Source: Bordetella parapertussis
GTDB lineage: Bacteria > Pseudomonadota > Gammaproteobacteria > Burkholderiales > Burkholderiaceae
Length of the DNA: 9,999 bases
Assembly: GCA_945901665.1 (NCBI GenBank)
Contig: CAMDLJ010000066.1
Coordinates: 1 to 9,999 of the forward strand
Direction of reading: 5' to 3'
Below are positions 1-7,392 of the stretch, piece after piece (position 1 is the stretch's first letter; the number at the start of each line of letters is the position of its first letter). Under the pieces are notes generated by a model. The model saw only the letters and a list, made by a program, of their open reading frames with translations, made no database searches and had not been told where the DNA came from. The translations under genes and the position numbers were made by a program.

Positions 1-34
1 TGGCGATGCGTTTGGTGTCGGCCGGGTCAGCCAT
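1..34 (-). CDS. Possible N-terminus of a further gene, cut by the left edge
   Basis: On the minus strand an ATG at 34-32 opens a frame that reads MADPADTKRIA to the edge of the window without a stop. It overlaps the stop of the upstream MFS gene (TGA at 29-27) by 8 bases, which fits the overlapping style of this gene array. The composition looks like an ordinary protein start. Only eleven codons are visible, no clear Shine-Dalgarno sequence precedes the ATG, and I do not recognise the protein. It could equally be a chance frame, with the true next gene starting further left. Confidence 0.3.
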   Translation of the reverse strand, partial: MADPADTKRIA

Positions 35-1277
35 GGGCGGGTGCTGCCAAGGTTTTGCGCTCCAGCGCTTGTTGGATGCGCAGCGCCAGCATTAAGCCCA
101 TCGTGGCCATGCCAAGCGTGACCACCCAGGTCCATTGCCAGCCGCCCACCGCACCGGCCAACCAAGCCACTGCCAAGGGTCCAAAAAATTGACCGGTGGC
201 CGACCATTGCTGCATCCAACCCACGGTGGTGGAGACGGTGTCTTCGCTGGGGGCCAGCCGCACCGCGCAGGCGAACAAGGTGCCGGGTATCAAGCCACCC
301 ACCGCCGAAAACAACACCACGCAGGCGTAGCGAGCAGCAAAAGGCAATTGATAGCCACCCCAGTCCAAGAAAGCACCGACCGCGCCAAGGCCCATCACCA
401 CATAACCTGTGGCCATGGTTTGGCGCGCGCTCCAGCCGCGCTGGGGCAAGCGGCCCGACATCCAGTTGCCCGAAAAATTGACCAAGGCCACCAGTGCGGT
501 GAGCACGCCCGTCATGCCCCAAGAAATTTGGTTTTGCGTATAGATGGTGGGTAAAAAACCAATCACCGACATCCATTGCCCGGTGTAAACGGCAAAGGCA
601 AAAGCAATCAGCCACGGACCTGGCGTGGTGAGGGTGCGCACCAAACGGTCGCGCCAGCCGGCCACGGCTGCCAGCGTCTCCTTGGGGGCCAAGGGGGTGG
701 GTCGTGACAAGGGACGGGGCACCACCGACCACACCGCCAGCCATGCCAAAAAGGAAACACCGCCGGCAAACATCCACCACGTGGTCCAGTCCCACAAACC
801 CATGATGATCGGACCGAGCAACAAACCCAAGGCGCTGCCAAATGACATGTAGGTGCCCCACCCACCCATGCGGGCGCTCAGCTCAGCAGGCGCCACGTTT
901 TGTCGGATCAAGCCGGGCGCGGGTGTGACCACCAGCAAGAAGCCCAGGCCTTCCACCCCCCGCAGCACCAGCAAGGTGGTGGCGTCTGGGGCCAAGCCAC
1001 CCAGGCAACTGGAAAAAAACATCAGGCTCAAGCCCATGAGCATGCATTTGCGCAGGCCCCAGTGGTCTGCGCTCAAGCCCACCACTAAGCCCAACAGCAT
1101 GCCGGCAAACTGAACCATCGACAACATCAAGCCCGCCTGCATCAGGCTCATGCCCAATTCGTGGTGCAGGACCGGAATGGCGGGCGGGATTTTGCCCACA
1201 TGCAAAGCCGCACTGATGCCAGCCCAAATCACCACCGTAGCCGGGCTCAGGCCCTTTGATGGGGCGCTGGCGTTCAT
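27..1277 (-). CDS. Major facilitator superfamily (MFS) transporter, substrate unknown
   Basis: A 416-residue, very hydrophobic protein with the length and pattern of a 12-helix MFS permease in the inner membrane. The family hallmark between helices 2 and 3 is visible as GLSADHWGLRK (roughly residues 68-78), matching the GxxxDxxGRRK-type motif A. The first helix region contains AALHVGKIPPAIPVL, and a hydrophilic central loop with several prolines and charges separates the two six-helix halves. The open frame extends to 1328, but I chose the ATG at 1277. It forms an ATGA overlap with the dgt stop and has GAGG 8 bases upstream; a second ATG at 1283 is possible but puts GAGG only 2 bases away. 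The protein ends at TGA 29-27. Position suggests co-translation with dgt. Nothing in the sequence identifies the substrate or direction of transport. Confidence 0.85.
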   Translation of the reverse strand: MNASAPSKGLSPATVVIWAGISAALHVGKIPPAIPVLHHELGMSLMQAGLMLSMVQFAGMLLGLVVGLSADHWGLRKCMLMGLSLMFFSSCLGGLAPDATTLLVLRGVEGLGFLLVVTPAPGLIRQNVAPAELSARMGGWGTYMSFGSALGLLLGPIIMGLWDWTTWWMFAGGVSFLAWLAVWSVVPRPLSRPTPLAPKETLAAVAGWRDRLVRTLTTPGPWLIAFAFAVYTGQWMSVIGFLPTIYTQNQISWGMTGVLTALVALVNFSGNWMSGRLPQRGWSARQTMATGYVVMGLGAVGAFLDWGGYQLPFAARYACVVLFSAVGGLIPGTLFACAVRLAPSEDTVSTTVGWMQQWSATGQFFGPLAVAWLAGAVGGWQWTWVVTLGMATMGLMLALRIQQALERKTLAAPAHG

Positions 1278-2440
1278 GGCCATTGCCTCGCCAACGGATG
1301 GTTCAAGGCCGTGGGTGAATTGGGGCACAAGCGCGCATGCTCGCGGGTGGCAAAGCGGTCGGTCATGCCGGCGATGTAGTCGGCCACCGCCCGCGCCCGG
1401 TTGCGCCGCTCGCGGTGCTCGGGGGGCATTTCTTGGGGGCGATCCAGGTAGACCTGAAACAACTCGCCCACCACGCTGCGCGCCCAGTCGGTGGTGGCCA
1501 TCACTTGCGGGTGGCGATACAGGTTGTGAAACAAAAACTGCTTCAATGCCAAGGAGCGTTCGCGCATATCCGCACCAAAGCCCACCACCGGGGGCGACAG
1601 ACGCACGCCATCTGCACTGCGATGTGCCACGGTTTGCATGGCCGCACGGGTGTACGCCATCACGTCATACACCTGATCGCTGAGCATGCGCCGGATCGAC
1701 TCGTAGAGCAGGCGCCGGGGCGATAAGGCCGGGTATTCGAGTTGGACGGCTTGTCGATAGGCATCAAACAAGGGCACGTCTTGCAACTGTTCTAGGCTGA
1801 TCAAACCTGAGCGCACACCGTCATCGATGTCGTGGGCGTTGTAAGCCACCTCATCGGCCAGGTTGCACAACTGCGCCTCCAAACTCGGTTGGGTTCGGTT
1901 CAAAAAACGGGCGCCCACGCCGCCGGGTTCTTCGCGTTCGATGGTTTGGGCGTTGTGCGCCGAGCAATGTTTGAGGATGCCCTCACGGGTTTCAAAGCAC
2001 AGGTTGAGGCCGTCAAAGTCGGGGTAGCGCGCCTCCAATCGGTCAACCACCCGCAGGCTTTGCAAGTTGTGCTCAAAGCCGCCATGCGCGGCCATACAGT
2101 CGTGCAATGCGTCTTGGCCCGCATGACCAAATGGGGTGTGCCCCAGATCGTGCGCGAGCGCAATCGCCTCCACCAAGTCCTCATGCAAACCCAAGGCCCG
2201 CGCCAGCGAGCGCGCCAACTGCGCGACCTCCAAAGAATGGGTCATGCGGGTGCGAAACAAGTCGCCTTCGTGGTTCAAAAAAACCTGGGTTTTGTAGACC
2301 AAGCGGCGAAAAGCGGTGGAGTGCACGATGCGGTCGCGGTCGCGCTGAAAGGCATTGCGGGTGGGGGCGTTGGGCTGGGGGTGAAGCCGGCCCCGGCTCA
2401 GCGCCGGGTTGCAGGCCAGGTCGCTGAGTGCAGGGGCCAT
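1274..2440 (-). CDS. dgt: Deoxyguanosinetriphosphate triphosphohydrolase-like protein (HD domain)
   Basis: A 388-residue member of the Dgt-like HD superfamily. Known members cleave dNTPs to the deoxynucleoside plus triphosphate in the cytoplasm and so influence dNTP pools; preference for dGTP is not proven for this branch. The N-terminal signature is clear: LSRGR (14-18), FQRDRDRIVHSTAFRRL (31-47), HEGDLFRTRMTHSLEV (57-72). Metal-binding HD residues are visible as H68, H97-D98 in LAHDLGHTPFGHAG, and the Asp of EVAYNAHDIDDG further on. The frame is open up to 2518, with in-frame ATGs at 2518, 2509 (ATGA overlap with the aroB stop) and 2476. I chose 2440 because it has an excellent Shine-Dalgarno sequence, AGGGGGAG, 5 bases upstream, and because the N-terminus then matches the family length. 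This leaves a 65-bp gap after aroB. Its stop overlaps the MFS start. Confidence 0.9.
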   Translation of the reverse strand: MAPALSDLACNPALSRGRLHPQPNAPTRNAFQRDRDRIVHSTAFRRLVYKTQVFLNHEGDLFRTRMTHSLEVAQLARSLARALGLHEDLVEAIALAHDLGHTPFGHAGQDALHDCMAAHGGFEHNLQSLRVVDRLEARYPDFDGLNLCFETREGILKHCSAHNAQTIEREEPGGVGARFLNRTQPSLEAQLCNLADEVAYNAHDIDDGVRSGLISLEQLQDVPLFDAYRQAVQLEYPALSPRRLLYESIRRMLSDQVYDVMAYTRAAMQTVAHRSADGVRLSPPVVGFGADMRERSLALKQFLFHNLYRHPQVMATTDWARSVVGELFQVYLDRPQEMPPEHRERRNRARAVADYIAGMTDRFATREHARLCPNSPTALNHPLARQWP

Positions 2441-2445
2441 GTGTT

Positions 2446-2453
2446 CTCCCCCT
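2446..2453 (-). promoter_or_regulatory. Strong ribosome-binding site deciding the dgt start
   Basis: On the minus strand AGGGGGAG lies 5 bases before the ATG at 2440. The upstream in-frame ATGs at 2518 and 2509 have no comparable purine-rich sequence. Confidence 0.75.
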
Positions 2454-2505
2454 GACAACGAAGCCGATCTATCCATCCCCTCAGACAAGGGCACGGTCAA
2501 CAAAC

Positions 2506-3603
2506 TCATGCGGCGCAACAGGCCTGCAACACGTCTGCCACCATGGCGTCGGGCGCACCCCGCACCACAGCGCGCCCTGGCCCGTCGATGAGCACAAAGC
2601 GGATGTCACCTGCCTGGGCTTTTTTGTCCACCCGCATGTGGTGCATATAGGTGTCCACACCCAAGGCCGGGCCCAAAGTGGGCAAACCCGCGCGCTCAAT
2701 GATGTGGGTCAAGCGCCGCACAAAGGCCGCATCCACCAACCCCAAGCGCTCTGACAAGTGGGCCGCCATCACCATGCCGCAACCCACGGCCTCGCCGTGC
2801 AACCATTCACCAAACCCCAAGCCGGCTTCGATGGCATGACCAAAGGTGTGGCCGAAATTGAGGATGGCGCGCAAACCCCCTTCGCGCTCGTCTTGGCCCA
2901 CCACATCGGCTTTGATTTGGCAGCTGCGCTGCACCGCCCAAGCCAAGGCACCCGGGTCTCGGGCCAGCAAAGCGTCCAAGTGGGCTTCAATCCAGTCCAA
3001 AAAGGCCATGTCGGCGATCGGCCCGTATTTGATGACCTCGGCCAAACCGGCGCTGAGTTCGCGCCCGGGCAGGCTTTGCAAGGTGCCCAAGTCGCAGATC
3101 ACCCGCTCGGGCTGGTAAAACGCGCCAATCATGTTCTTGCCCAAGGGGTGGTTGATGGCGGTTTTGCCGCCCACCGAGGAGTCCACCTGGGCCAACAAGG
3201 TGGTGGGTACTTGCACAAAGGGCACGCCTCGCATGTAGCAAGCGGCAGCAAAGCCGGTCATGTCGCCCACCACACCGCCGCCCAAGGCCACCAGAACCGT
3301 GCGCCGATCACAGGCTTGGGCCAACAGCAGATCGAAAATTTGGTTCAGCGCTTCCCACCCTTTGTGGGCTTCGCCGTCGGGCAGCGCCAGCACATGCACG
3401 TTCGCAAAGTGAGGAGCCAATGCCGCTTGTACCGTTGGCCCGTAAAGCGGGGCCACGGTGGTATTGGTGACGATCAGCGCGCTGCTGCCTTTGGGCATAT
3501 CGGCCCAGGTGCTGGCTGCTGACAACAAACCTGCGCCAATCAGGATGGGATAGCTGCGGTCACCCAAATGGATGTGGACCGTCTCGACAGGGGTATGGGC
3601 CAT
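2506..3603 (-). CDS. aroB: 3-dehydroquinate synthase
   Basis: Second enzyme of the shikimate pathway: it converts DAHP to 3-dehydroquinate and phosphate in the cytoplasm, using NAD+ and a divalent metal. The 365-residue length is normal. NAD-binding and active-site motifs are visible: PDGEAHKG (75-82), [13 protein letters not shown] (106-118), [21 protein letters not shown] (131-151) and [12 protein letters not shown] (154-165). The three metal ligands are present as E189 in [11 protein letters not shown]252 in [11 protein letters not shown] and H269 in WLHGEAVG. It starts at ATG 3603, 9 bases after the aroK stop, so the two shikimate genes are almost certainly co-transcribed. The Shine-Dalgarno match is weak (TGAGC), which suggests dependence on translation from aroK. 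No sign of damage or transfer. Confidence 0.97.
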   Translation of the reverse strand: MAHTPVETVHIHLGDRSYPILIGAGLLSAASTWADMPKGSSALIVTNTTVAPLYGPTVQAALAPHFANVHVLALPDGEAHKGWEALNQIFDLLLAQACDRRTVLVALGGGVVGDMTGFAAACYMRGVPFVQVPTTLLAQVDSSVGGKTAINHPLGKNMIGAFYQPERVICDLGTLQSLPGRELSAGLAEVIKYGPIADMAFLDWIEAHLDALLARDPGALAWAVQRSCQIKADVVGQDEREGGLRAILNFGHTFGHAIEAGLGFGEWLHGEAVGCGMVMAAHLSERLGLVDAAFVRRLTHIIERAGLPTLGPALGVDTYMHHMRVDKKAQAGDIRFVLIDGPGRAVVRGAPDAMVADVLQACCAA

Positions 3604-3612
3604 GGCAATTGC

Positions 3613-4185
3613 TCAGTGATGGGGCGGCGCGGGGGGCGCCAGCGACAGATTGGGGTGCACCCCGCTGGCGGGGGCCGTCTCAGGCAAACGCTCCAAGTGT
3701 TGCAGCACACCCTGCACCATCGCACCCACCGAGGGCCTGGGGCTATCAATCACATGGTGCGCTGCGGCGCGGTACAGCGGGTCGCGCAAGGTGAACAAGT
3801 CTTGCAGGCGCTTCAAGGGGTCGGCCACTTGCAACAAGGGGCGATTGCGATCATGGCGCAAACGGCGAAACAATTCTTGCGGGCTGGTGTGGAGGTAAAA
3901 AACCTGGCCGTTTTGGCGCAACAGATCGCGGTTTTGTTCGCGCAACACCGAGCCGCCACCCGTGGACAACACGCCTTGGCCCTGCTGCACCAGTTGGGCC
4001 AAAACCTCGGTTTCGATGTCTCGAAAGCGCTCCTCCCCCTGGCGCTCGAAATATTCGCGGATAGAGCAGCCCAAGCGCTGCTCGATCGCGTGATCCGAGT
4101 CCAAAAAAGGGATGTCGAGCCGGCGGGCGAGTTGACGGCCCACCGTGGATTTGCCAGAACCTGGCATACCAACCAATACCAACAA
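3613..4185 (-). CDS. aroK: Shikimate kinase, non-ATG start
   Basis: Phosphorylates shikimate to shikimate 3-phosphate with ATP in the cytoplasm. The P-loop GMPGSGKST lies at residues 6-14 when counted from TTG 4185. Shikimate-binding D31 (in LDSDHAIEQ) and R55 (in ERFRDIE) are in place, followed by the STGGGSV glycine motif, the lid arginine in RNRPLL and LRDPLYR near the end. At 190 residues it is slightly longer than E. coli AroK, with a proline- and histidine-rich tail. The start is uncertain: the only early ATG lies inside the P-loop, and no ATG or GTG precedes it in frame before the upstream stop. TTG 4185 has the purine-rich GAGAAAG 6 bases upstream. CTG 4200 would add MRKHL, overlap the pilQ stop as CTGA and give a more normal first beta strand, but has no Shine-Dalgarno sequence. 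Function is secure; the start is not. Confidence 0.94.
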   Translation of the reverse strand: MLVLVGMPGSGKSTVGRQLARRLDIPFLDSDHAIEQRLGCSIREYFERQGEERFRDIETEVLAQLVQQGQGVLSTGGGSVLREQNRDLLRQNGQVFYLHTSPQELFRRLRHDRNRPLLQVADPLKRLQDLFTLRDPLYRAAAHHVIDSPRPSVGAMVQGVLQHLERLPETAPASGVHPNLSLAPPAPPHH

Positions 4186-4196
4186 AAGATGCTTTC

Positions 4197-5771
4197 TCAG
4201 CGTGCAGATGCACTGGAGTGAACCATTTTAGGGCTTATGAACACCATCAACTCTTGCTTTTTGGTGGCGCGCAAACTGTTTTGAAACAACCAGCCCAGGC
4301 CGGGGATATCGGCCAAAAAAGGCACCCTGTTGCGACCACTGGTCTCATTGAGCTCGTAAATGCCGCCAATCACCACCGTACCGCCGTCCTCCACCAACAC
4401 CTGGGTGTTGATGTGCTTGGTGTCGATGGCAAAACCGGCCGTGGTGGACTGGCCCACACTGTCTTTGCTGATGTCCAAATCCAAAATGATGCCGCCGTTG
4501 GGTGTGATGTGGGGTGTGACTTCCAACTTGAGATTGGCCTTGCGAAAGGCAATCGATGTCGCCCCGCTGGAAGTAGCGGTTTGGTAGGGCAGCTCGGTGC
4601 CTTGCTCGATGATGGCCTTGGTTTGGTTGGCCGTGACCACCCGGGGGCTGGACACCACTTTGCCCTGGCCGTCGGACTCCAGGGCGGAAATTTCCAAGCC
4701 CAGCAAGCGCGTCTTGGACGCGTCATAAATGGACACCGCCATCGTCGCCGCCCCCACCCCACCGATGGCCGCTGCTGGCAAATTGACCAAACTGCCACTG
4801 ACATCGGTGGCAGCTGTGGTCACGCCAGGCACCCGTGCGTTGTTGATCACCGCACCCAAGTTGTTGCCCACCCCAGCCGCTGCACCTGCGGCGTCGATGG
4901 CGCCCAAGCGCACACCCAAGGCCTTGCTAAAGGTGTCGGTGGCTTCCACGATGCGCGCTTCAATCATGATTTGGCGCAGTGGCACGTCAATGCGCGCCAA
5001 CATTTGGGCCACTTGCTGCAAGCGCTCTGATACATCGGTGACAAACAACTGGTTGGTGCGGGGCTCGGCCATGGCACTGCCCCGGGTGCTCAAGATGCGC
5101 GGGTTGCCGCTGTGGCTGGCCAACGCACCCCCAGGGTTGTTGAGGTTCAAGCTGTAGGGGGTCCACGGCATGGCAGCGCCCACAGCTGATGGCATATTGC
5201 CCAGCAACTGGGCCAGCACCTCGCTGGCGCGGGCATAGCTCAACTCGAAGGCGCGGGTTTGCAATGGCTCTATCGCCAGCATGGCCTGGCGCGCCTCGAG
5301 ATTTTTCTTCTCGCGGGCGCTGATTTCTGCTTGGGTGGCCACCCACAACACCGATCCTTGGCGTTGATAGGCCAAACCCTTGGCTTGCAGCAAACTGTCC
5401 AAAGCCAACTCCCAGGGCACGTCTTTGAAGCGCACCGTGATCTGGCCCGTGACCGAGTCTGACACCACCACATTCAAGCCAGTGAAGTCGGCCATCACTT
5501 GCAAGGCTGTGCGCAATTCGATGTTTTGAAAGTTCATCGACAAGGGCAAACCTTTATCGCCAACAGTGGGCGTTGCAGCGGTGGTTGCCGAGGGGGACGG
5601 CGCCGCTTGCTCGGGTTTTCCGGTTTGGGCCAGCACGTCTATCAGAATGCTCCCCACCAAGGCCCACTGCACCAACCAGCGACCTGCTGACCGCCACCCT
5701 GGCACCCAAGCGATGGTCGATGGCACAAAAAGTGGGTGCCTGGCGCACTGGTTTGAGACACAAGTTTTCAT
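4197..5771 (-). CDS. pilQ: Type IV pilus secretin PilQ, short form without AMIN domains
   Basis: Outer-membrane secretin channel through which the pilus fibre (or, in Hof/Com-type systems, incoming DNA) passes. The 524-residue protein has a long signal peptide with a hydrophobic core at about 32-48 and likely cleavage after VLA48. A linker rich in Ala, Pro and Thr follows to about 73. An STN/N0 domain spans about 75-145 (SMNFQNIELRTALQVMADF onward) and a secretin N1-type domain about 170-280. The secretin core ends in VEDGGTVVIGGIYE, VPFLADIPGLGWLFQN and KKQELMVFISPKMV. Typical betaproteobacterial PilQ is about 700 residues because of N-terminal AMIN domains; here nothing separates the signal peptide from N0 except the short linker. 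The ATG at 5771 overlaps the pilO-P stop as ATGA, with AAAGG 7 bases upstream. HofQ/ComE-type secretins are similarly short. Confidence 0.93.
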   Translation of the reverse strand: MKTCVSNQCARHPLFVPSTIAWVPGWRSAGRWLVQWALVGSILIDVLAQTGKPEQAAPSPSATTAATPTVGDKGLPLSMNFQNIELRTALQVMADFTGLNVVVSDSVTGQITVRFKDVPWELALDSLLQAKGLAYQRQGSVLWVATQAEISAREKKNLEARQAMLAIEPLQTRAFELSYARASEVLAQLLGNMPSAVGAAMPWTPYSLNLNNPGGALASHSGNPRILSTRGSAMAEPRTNQLFVTDVSERLQQVAQMLARIDVPLRQIMIEARIVEATDTFSKALGVRLGAIDAAGAAAGVGNNLGAVINNARVPGVTTAATDVSGSLVNLPAAAIGGVGAATMAVSIYDASKTRLLGLEISALESDGQGKVVSSPRVVTANQTKAIIEQGTELPYQTATSSGATSIAFRKANLKLEVTPHITPNGGIILDLDISKDSVGQSTTAGFAIDTKHINTQVLVEDGGTVVIGGIYELNETSGRNRVPFLADIPGLGWLFQNSLRATKKQELMVFISPKMVHSSASAR

Positions 5772-6745
5772 GGCGGGGCCTTTGCTTCAGATGATGGCGC
5801 TGAGCCCTTGGGCACGCCTGTGGCCAGGGCGGGCCAACGGGTCAGAACGGGGGCCCAAACGCCTTGGGGATTGCGCAGCACCTCGCGCAACACCAGGTGA
5901 TCCGTGCCAATGGTCTCGACACGTCCATGCTGGCGCCCCATGTGGCCACCCACAGCCACCCTTTGCACCTCTGTGCCGGCCTGAACCAGGGCGATGCGCC
6001 GTTCGCCTTGTTGCAACCAACCGATCCAGGCCATTTGGCCCAGATCAAAAGCCTCCAATGCTTCAGCGGGCCGTTGGAGTTGTGGCAACAACCATTGCAC
6101 CCGCCCAGGTTGCGCCAGCAACTGCGATCGCCAATGGGCGCGCATGGGCGCATCGTCGAGCAAGGGAACCCATTCGCGGGGGTGGTCGGACCCGCTGCGG
6201 CTGCCCAGTGGCGGCTCTGCGCCCGACATCTCCCATGTCAACCGCCACTGGCCGGCTTGGGCGGTGCGCAGCAATTCGACCTGTAAAGCGGATTGCGTGG
6301 CTGCGACTTGGGCCAACACCGAGGCCACCTCGCTGGCCTGGCCTTGGGTTTGGCCGCGCCAGCGCGGGGCAGCGCTGACACCCGTCAACCCTGGCACCGG
6401 CGTCCAATACACAGGGTGCATCCATGGGTTTGTGGCCACATCGCTGTCGCGGTGGCGGCGTTCGTGGGCGTCGCGCAAGGCCTGAACGCGCTGCTCCAAG
6501 TCGGGCAGATCGCGCAACTTCTCTTGGCCAGCTTGGTACTGGTCGGACAAACTTTGATGGCTTTTTTGCAATGCTGCCAAGGACTCCCACCACGGCGACA
6601 ACGAGGCCACACAGGCCGTCAACATGACCAGCACCAGTGCGGTGAGCGCGGCCACTTGTTGGGCCAAAGGCCAGGCCCAAGGGGTGTCCCAGCTGAATGC
6701 TGCCAAGCGCTGGGGCCATGCAAGACGCTCTGGCGGGTTGCTCAT
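5768..6745 (-). CDS. pilO-pilP: PilO-PilP fusion protein of the type IV pilus alignment complex
   Basis: A single 325-residue frame covers what are normally two genes. The N-terminal part is PilO-like: a short cytoplasmic start, one membrane helix at about 28-49 (AALTALVLVML core), a charged coiled coil at about 54-97 (ALQKSHQSL to LRDAHERR), and a divergent periplasmic segment to about 200. The C-terminal part is PilP-like. RPAEALEAFDLGQMAWIGWL (225-244) corresponds to the PilP pattern PLEAF.LD.M..VG.L, and ALVQAGTEVQRVAVGGHMG (252-270) plus HGRVETI, LVLREV and VWAPV follow the PilP beta domain. PilP normally is a separate lipoprotein that contacts PilQ; no internal start with a lipoprotein signal exists here. 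The frame is open back to 7570, but ATG 6745 forms ATGA with the pilN stop and has AAGGAGGG 9 bases upstream. The PilO half is assigned by topology and position, the PilP half by sequence motifs. Confidence 0.85.
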   Translation of the reverse strand: MSNPPERLAWPQRLAAFSWDTPWAWPLAQQVAALTALVLVMLTACVASLSPWWESLAALQKSHQSLSDQYQAGQEKLRDLPDLEQRVQALRDAHERRHRDSDVATNPWMHPVYWTPVPGLTGVSAAPRWRGQTQGQASEVASVLAQVAATQSALQVELLRTAQAGQWRLTWEMSGAEPPLGSRSGSDHPREWVPLLDDAPMRAHWRSQLLAQPGRVQWLLPQLQRPAEALEAFDLGQMAWIGWLQQGERRIALVQAGTEVQRVAVGGHMGRQHGRVETIGTDHLVLREVLRNPQGVWAPVLTRWPALATGVPKGSAPSSEAKAPP

Positions 6746-7392
6746 CGCTGAAGACCCTCCTTCACGTTGGGCTGCCCGGCCTGGGGCTGCGGTGCGGCAC
6801 CCGCTGAGGCAGTCGGGGCCTTTTTGTCCTCCCCTGTGGCTGAGGTGCGCCAGCGCCACTCCCAATGCCACCATTGGTCTGCCACCCCCTGCGGGTCGAG
6901 AGTGGGCTCGGCTTTCAAGGACAGCGCCTGCACCACCACGCCAGGGTCCAAGCGCTGCTGCCATTGGGCTTGCAACTGGGTGGCCACAGCCGCTTGCAAG
7001 ACCTGGCCCGATGCGGTGATGGTCTGGCCATCCCAAACCAAGCGCTCCCAATGCACCTGGGGCGCGGCCATTTGGGCCAGGGCTTGCCAACTGCGCCAAG
7101 GCTCCTGCATGGCCGCTGGCTTGCGCTCGCTGCCTTGCAGCGCGTCTTGCCATTGGCGCTGCGCTTGCAGCAAGCGCTGATGTTGTGCACGCAGGGGCGC
7201 TTGCGAATCGATTAGGGCCTGCACCTGCGCGTTGGCGTCCACCCAATGCTGGTGGTGCCAAGCCAGCAACCCTGCCCAACTGGCCCATACGACCAAAGAA
7301 ATACCCAAGGTCCAAGACCAGCGTTGACGCCACCAGCGCCTCTGGCGCTGCCACAGGCGCTCGCGCTGGGGCAATAGGTTGATGGGATTCAC
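6742..7392 (-). CDS. pilN: Type IV pilus inner-membrane protein PilN
   Basis: A 216-residue bitopic protein. It opens with NPINLLPQRE, the conserved PilN cytoplasmic peptide (INLLPxRE) known to dock into PilM. A very basic, Trp-rich stretch follows (13-25), then one membrane helix at about 26-45, a Gln-rich coiled-coil region to about 85, and a periplasmic domain. The tail is rich in Ala, Pro and Gln. PilN pairs with PilO in the periplasm to form the alignment complex. I chose the GTG at 7392 over the open-frame start at 7488 because the protein then begins at the family's usual point, GGAGG lies 8 bases upstream, and GTGA overlaps the pilM stop. The stop at 6744-6742 in turn overlaps the next start. 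Length is near the family norm, unlike its neighbours. Confidence 0.87.
   Translation of the reverse strand: MNPINLLPQRERLWQRQRRWWRQRWSWTLGISLVVWASWAGLLAWHHQHWVDANAQVQALIDSQAPLRAQHQRLLQAQRQWQDALQGSERKPAAMQEPWRSWQALAQMAAPQVHWERLVWDGQTITASGQVLQAAVATQLQAQWQQRLDPGVVVQALSLKAEPTLDPQGVADQWWHWEWRWRTSATGEDKKAPTASAGAAPQPQAGQPNVKEGLQR
6755..6762 (-). promoter_or_regulatory. Ribosome-binding site deciding the pilO-P start
   Basis: On the minus strand AAGGAGGG lies 9 bases before the ATG at 6745. It sits inside the 3' end of pilN and supports a start at the ATGA overlap over a start further upstream in the same frame. Confidence 0.75.

Noticed and set aside
2441..2505. Possible dgt promoter (TTGACC on the minus strand) in the aroB/dgt gap
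   Set aside because: No acceptable -10 box lies 16-18 bases downstream; the nearest A/T-containing hexamers are poor and wrongly spaced.
2758..3522. Long plus-strand open frame (254 codons) opposite aroB
   Set aside because: It lies entirely antisense to a well-supported aroB. Its length reflects codon bias in G+C-rich DNA and it resembles no family I know.
3626..3640. GGCGC-ggggg-GCGCC hairpin near the aroK/aroB junction, considered as a terminator or attenuator
   Set aside because: Only a 5-bp stem with no following U-run, it lies inside the aroK coding end, and aroB follows 9 bases after the aroK stop.
4218..5030. Plus-strand open frame (270 codons) opposite pilQ
   Set aside because: It is the complement of the secretin core, with low-complexity His/Gln/Gly-rich composition and no recognisable domain.
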